Below, piece after piece: positions 22,007 to 25,410 of a stretch of DNA of 25,410 nucleotides (its first letter is position 1; every line of letters begins with the position of its first letter). The stretch covers positions 1 through 25,410 of the forward strand of contig CAZMRK010000485.1 in assembly GCA_964568355.1 (NCBI GenBank). The letters are read 5' to 3'. The translations under genes were made by a program, and so were the position numbers. The notes below the pieces were generated by a model, which ran no database searches, was not told the origin of the DNA, and saw nothing but the letters and a program-made list of their open reading frames with translations. The DNA is from JAJPJX01 sp964568355. GTDB taxonomy: Bacteria > Acidobacteriota > Terriglobia > Bryobacterales > Bryobacteraceae.

Positions 22007-25000
22007 ATGACATTGCCATTGAGCGCGATTCTATGCCCGCGGACTGCGGCGATCTGCTTCATTCTGACGCTATTTCCTTTTTCTGCTTTCGCCCAGGAGT
22101 ATCGTGGCCGGATCCAGGGAACCGTGCTTGACGGCTCCCAGGCGGCAGTCGCCCAAGCACGTATCACACTCACCAACCTGGGCACGGGAGTTTCCCGGAA
22201 GACGCAGACCAATGCGGCAGGGTACTATCTTTTCGATCTGGCCGAACCCGCCCGCTATAGCCTTTCCATCGTGGCGGACGGCTTCGCGGAGTTCCACGCG
22301 CCCTCCGTCCTGCTGCAGCAGCGTGGTGACGTAACCGTGGATGCCACGCTCGAGGTGGGCACGGTTGCCCAGGAGTTGAAGGTAACCGCGGCGGCGGCCC
22401 AGGTGCAGTTCAACTCACCAAAGCTGGAAACGACGATCGACAACCAGATCGCGGAGAACGTTCCTCAGTTTTTCCGCTCACCGTTTCTTCTCGGCAAGCT
22501 CGACCCGGGTGTAGTCCAGTCGGAGACCCGGCTCGAAAGCCAGCCCTACCACAGCAATACCAATAGCACGAACACGGTGGGCGGAATTCGTGGAATGGAC
22601 CTGCAGGTAGACGGCGCTCCGGTCGGCTTGGGAACCTACACGGGCTATGTACCTTCGCCGGATATGGTCTCTGAAGTGAACGTCCGCGTAAATTCCGTAG
22701 ATGCCGAGTTCGGTCAAAGCACCGGCGCGGCGATCAGCGTGACGATGAAGGCCGGCACGAATGAGGTACACGGCAACGCTTTTTACCAGGGCGTCTATCC
22801 GTGGATGAACGCCGTTCTCGACCGCGTCAACCGAATCCAGAATGTACAACGCAAGCACATGTTCGGCGCCACTCTTGGGCACCCGATCCGGAAGAACAAA
22901 TGGTTCAACTTCGTTGCCTTTGAGGGATGGCAACTGACAGATCCGCAAACTCTGACGGGCGAGCTTCCCACCGCGGCCGAGCGGCAGGGCGATTTTTCCC
23001 AGTCCCTCAACCTGCTCGGCGGGCTGCGCACGATCTACGACCCATGGTCGACCAAGACATCGCCCGATGGCTCCACCGTGACGCGGACGCCATTTCCGAA
23101 CAATATCATTCCCCAAAGTGCGATCAGCCACGTCGCAGCGGCATATGCGGCGGCCCTGCCGCAGCCGAACCAGGCCGGCGTCGGCCCCTACCATGCAAAC
23201 AACTACGTAGTGCCTCTTCCATTGGCCACGCCTTACCGCAATTTCTCCGATCGCACCGACTATGTCATCAACGAGAGGCTCCGCTATACAGGCCGCGTGA
23301 GTCTGTTTCGCACCCCCATTACCGCTGCAAACCCGACCGGTTCGGATCTTGCCTGGATGAGCGATCGGAGTACGCGGCGTGACGCTACCCAGATCACCAG
23401 CGGCGTAAGCTGGGTGGCCAACCCGGTCACGGTGGTTGACACGAATTTTGCCTACTATGGCTACTACGACGATGCCAACCCGAAGTCCGCGTTCAAGGGC
23501 TACGATACGCTTTGGACCGGCAGCGACTGGTACAAGCCCATCTTCGATTCAGGCGTCATTCCGCCGGCGCCTCCGGGAATGCAGATCACGCAGGGAGACG
23601 GCGGCAGCATCATGTCGGCGTACTCCAACGGGATCGGGGCGAATGGTCCGTTTTACAAGAAACACCAGTGGCAGGACTTCGAAACTTTCAAGGTAGCCCA
23701 TCAACGCGGCTCGCACTACTTGAAGGCCGGATTGGAATCGCGTGCCTTGCGGTCGTCGCAGGTCCCGCAGATCAACTGGCCTTATTTCAGCTTCACGGCC
23801 GCCTCGACGGCGAATACCTATAACAATCCAGACACACGCTCCAGCGGCGACGGCTTCGCCAGTTTTCTGACCGGGGCCATCAATGGCGGGCAGATGCCGG
23901 TGGTGGTGGGCACGAACCTCTATTTCCGAACATTCGGTCTCTACTTCAATGATGATTGGAAGGCGAGCCGTCGCCTGACGTTCACCTTGGGGCTGCGCTG
24001 GGAATATGAGCAGCCGTTCCGGGAAGCCGAGAACCGGCTCGCCAAGGGGCCCGATCTGACCGTCCCGATCCCTGAGTTGCAGGGCGCCAATGCTCCCGCG
24101 GTTCCTCCGCTGGTCCAGCAATACTATCAGGGCGGATGGACATTCAATGGCGCCTATCGGTGGACGGAGAGCAACGACCCCGGGCAATGGAGCGGGGGGC
24201 TGGGCACTCTCTCCCCACGGTTGGGACTGGCGCTTCGCATCAACGACAAAACCTCTTTCCGGGTGGGCTGGGGCCGCTACGTCGCTCCCTGGACACTCAG
24301 TTCCAACGCCACGCAAGGAAACTACTACGGATACTCCCTGCAAACGGCCGCCCCGTCGCCCGTGCTGGGCGTTCCGCAGATGAGCCTGGATGATCCGTTT
24401 CCCGTCAGCAGCTATCCCATTCAGCCGGCGTTGGGGAAAAGCCGGGGGGCCTACACCGGGCTGGGCGATTCGCTCTCCTGGTATGCCGAGGACCGGCCTC
24501 GGCAGTACGTCAACCGAATCAATGTGTCATTCCAACGCCAGGTCGCATTCGGCCTGGTGGCGGACGTGACATATTTCATCAACTCCTTCAACAATCCCTC
24601 GTCGCGCAACGTCAACCAGGTCGACCCGCGCATCGGGTATACGTACAAGACGGCCATCAATCAATCCGTCCCCAATCCGTTCTATCAGCTTCTCCCGGCA
24701 GACAAGTTCCCCGGTCCTCTACGCAATCAGCGGACGGTGAACCTGAGCGCCCTCATGGTGCCTTACCCCCAGTATGGCTCCCTAAACGTCACGGACTACG
24801 AAAACAACTCTCGCACGCTGTTTCAGCAGGCCGCTGTGCGTGTCAGGAAGAGCTACGGCTATGGCCTCACGTTTCTGAGCGGATATTCATATACGTACTC
24901 CAGGACGCAGGTCTACTATGATGACGTCGCAAACTACCTTCGCCAGAGAACCTGGCAGGCGGATACCATGCCGCGCCATCACTTTACATTTGGCGGCACC

Positions 25001-25410
25001 TGGGAGTTGCCCCTCGGCCATGGCCGTCAGTTCCTGCACGACACTCCGCGGGTGCTGGACGCGGTGATCGGTGGGTGGAATGTAAGTCCTATCCTTACGT
25101 GGCGCTCGGGTAACTATCTTTCGTTTCCTGGACTGATCGCCAACGGCGATCCGCATATCGAGAATCCAGGTCCGGGGCGGTGGTTCAATACTTCCGTTTT
25201 TGGCCAGTTGCCTGCGTTCACCCGCCGGACGAATCCCGTGGTGTACGACGGACTCACCGGGCCCGGTTACTTTAACCTGGATGCATCTCTCCTCAAGGCG
25301 TTTCGCGTGACCGAGAGGCTCAACGCAGAAGTACGCGTCGATGCTTTCAACCTCCCCAACTCGATGACCTGGAACGACCCGAGCACCAGCATTACCTCGA
25401 CCTATTTCGG
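22007..25410 (+). CDS. Oar-like TonB-dependent receptor 3 (3' end outside the window)
   Basis: The open frame runs from the ATG at 22007 to the window edge, 1134 complete codons. Signal peptide about 1-29 (TLFPFSAFA/Q). Carboxypeptidase-regulatory-like domain about 31-118 (EYRGRIQGTVLDGSQAAVAQARITL). The plug has LETTIDNQIAENVPQFF, MDLQVDGAPVG and AEFGQSTGAAISVTMKAGTNEVHG, followed by a long barrel. It is collinear with receptor 2 (by eye roughly half or more identical) and stops at the shared WNDPSTS-ITSTYF block. About 25 codons including the last strand should therefore lie just beyond the window. A weak AAGAG lies 10 bases before the start. The gene is divergent from the membrane-anchored winged-helix protein and has a LacI-type operator upstream. 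The ligand is unknown, but kinship with receptor 2 suggests a related compound. Confidence 0.92.
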   Translation, partial: MTLPLSAILCPRTAAICFILTLFPFSAFAQEYRGRIQGTVLDGSQAAVAQARITLTNLGTGVSRKTQTNAAGYYLFDLAEPARYSLSIVADGFAEFHAPSVLLQQRGDVTVDATLEVGTVAQELKVTAAAAQVQFNSPKLETTIDNQIAENVPQFFRSPFLLGKLDPGVVQSETRLESQPYHSNTNSTNTVGGIRGMDLQVDGAPVGLGTYTGYVPSPDMVSEVNVRVNSVDAEFGQSTGAAISVTMKAGTNEVHGNAFYQGVYPWMNAVLDRVNRIQNVQRKHMFGATLGHPIRKNKWFNFVAFEGWQLTDPQTLTGELPTAAERQGDFSQSLNLLGGLRTIYDPWSTKTSPDGSTVTRTPFPNNIIPQSAISHVAAAYAAALPQPNQAGVGPYHANNYVVPLPLATPYRNFSDRTDYVINERLRYTGRVSLFRTPITAANPTGSDLAWMSDRSTRRDATQITSGVSWVANPVTVVDTNFAYYGYYDDANPKSAFKGYDTLWTGSDWYKPIFDSGVIPPAPPGMQITQGDGGSIMSAYSNGIGANGPFYKKHQWQDFETFKVAHQRGSHYLKAGLESRALRSSQVPQINWPYFSFTAASTANTYNNPDTRSSGDGFASFLTGAINGGQMPVVVGTNLYFRTFGLYFNDDWKASRRLTFTLGLRWEYEQPFREAENRLAKGPDLTVPIPELQGANAPAVPPLVQQYYQGGWTFNGAYRWTESNDPGQWSGGLGTLSPRLGLALRINDKTSFRVGWGRYVAPWTLSSNATQGNYYGYSLQTAAPSPVLGVPQMSLDDPFPVSSYPIQPALGKSRGAYTGLGDSLSWYAEDRPRQYVNRINVSFQRQVAFGLVADVTYFINSFNNPSSRNVNQVDPRIGYTYKTAINQSVPNPFYQLLPADKFPGPLRNQRTVNLSALMVPYPQYGSLNVTDYENNSRTLFQQAAVRVRKSYGYGLTFLSGYSYTYSRTQVYYDDVANYLRQRTWQADTMPRHHFTFGGTWELPLGHGRQFLHDTPRVLDAVIGGWNVSPILTWRSGNYLSFPGLIANGDPHIENPGPGRWFNTSVFGQLPAFTRRTNPVVYDGLTGPGYFNLDASLLKAFRVTERLNAEVRVDAFNLPNSMTWNDPSTSITSTYF

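Noticed and set aside
1..25410. CRISPR, tRNA/rRNA, insertion sequence, prophage or SusD-like genes
   Set aside because: I looked for spaced short repeats, cloverleaf-like stretches, transposase motifs and SusD-type lipoproteins on both strands and found none that could be supported.

Overview
The window most resembles a chromosome segment from an Acidobacteriota bacterium of the Solibacter/Bryobacter type. This is inferred from gene content and not from a marker gene. It carries three very large Oar-like TonB-dependent receptors with N-terminal carboxypeptidase-regulatory-like domains and no SusD partner. It also has an orphan double-FtsX permease of the acidobacterial ADOP kind, a membrane-anchored winged-helix regulator of a type common in that phylum, and many secreted hydrolases. 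Base composition is moderately GC-rich and Shine-Dalgarno signals are sparse. No rRNA, tRNA, CRISPR array, insertion sequence or phage gene was seen.

Layout. (1) 186-1166 (+): a free-standing KAS III-type ketoacyl synthase whose start is best placed at a TTG with a strong Shine-Dalgarno. (2) 1209-3392 (-): a secreted penicillin-acylase-family N-terminal-nucleophile hydrolase, divergent from (3) 3545-6751 (+), the first TonB receptor. (4) 6840-6965 (+): what looks like the C-terminal stub of a further, lost TonB receptor. (5) 6970-9069 (+): a secreted GHL6-type putative glycoside hydrolase. (6) Minus-strand run 13513-9115: a Dcr2-like metallophosphoesterase, a small two-helix membrane protein of unknown role, and the ADOP permease. 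(7) 13747-18191 (+): the second TonB receptor followed 5 bp later by a zinc-dependent phospholipase C/P1-nuclease-superfamily enzyme. (8) 18259-19065 (-): a secreted glycerophosphodiester phosphodiesterase. (9) 19269-20294 (+): a LacI-family repressor. (10) 20317-21663 (-): a winged-helix/transmembrane/extracytoplasmic-domain protein, divergent from (11) 22007-25410 (+), a third TonB receptor. The third receptor is a close paralogue of the second and runs off the window about 25 codons before its expected end.

How the parts may work together. From 12473 to 19065, four neighbouring products form a coherent set: an outer-membrane receptor, a PLC/P1-type phosphodiesterase, a glycerophosphodiesterase and a calcineurin-type phosphatase/phosphodiesterase, all with export signals. 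I infer a locus that breaks down phospholipid or nucleic-acid phosphodiesters, with the receptor importing products. Regulatory candidates are a direct repeat (GGTTACA twice, 10 bp apart) overlapping a promoter-like sequence between the divergent phosphoesterase and receptor 2, and a near-consensus LacI-family operator at 21837-21850 upstream of receptor 3. The 343-bp gap upstream of receptor 3 is the only intergenic stretch over 300 bp and is rich in inverted repeats. The best candidate for a poorly described system is the pairing of the membrane-anchored winged-helix protein with receptor 3.
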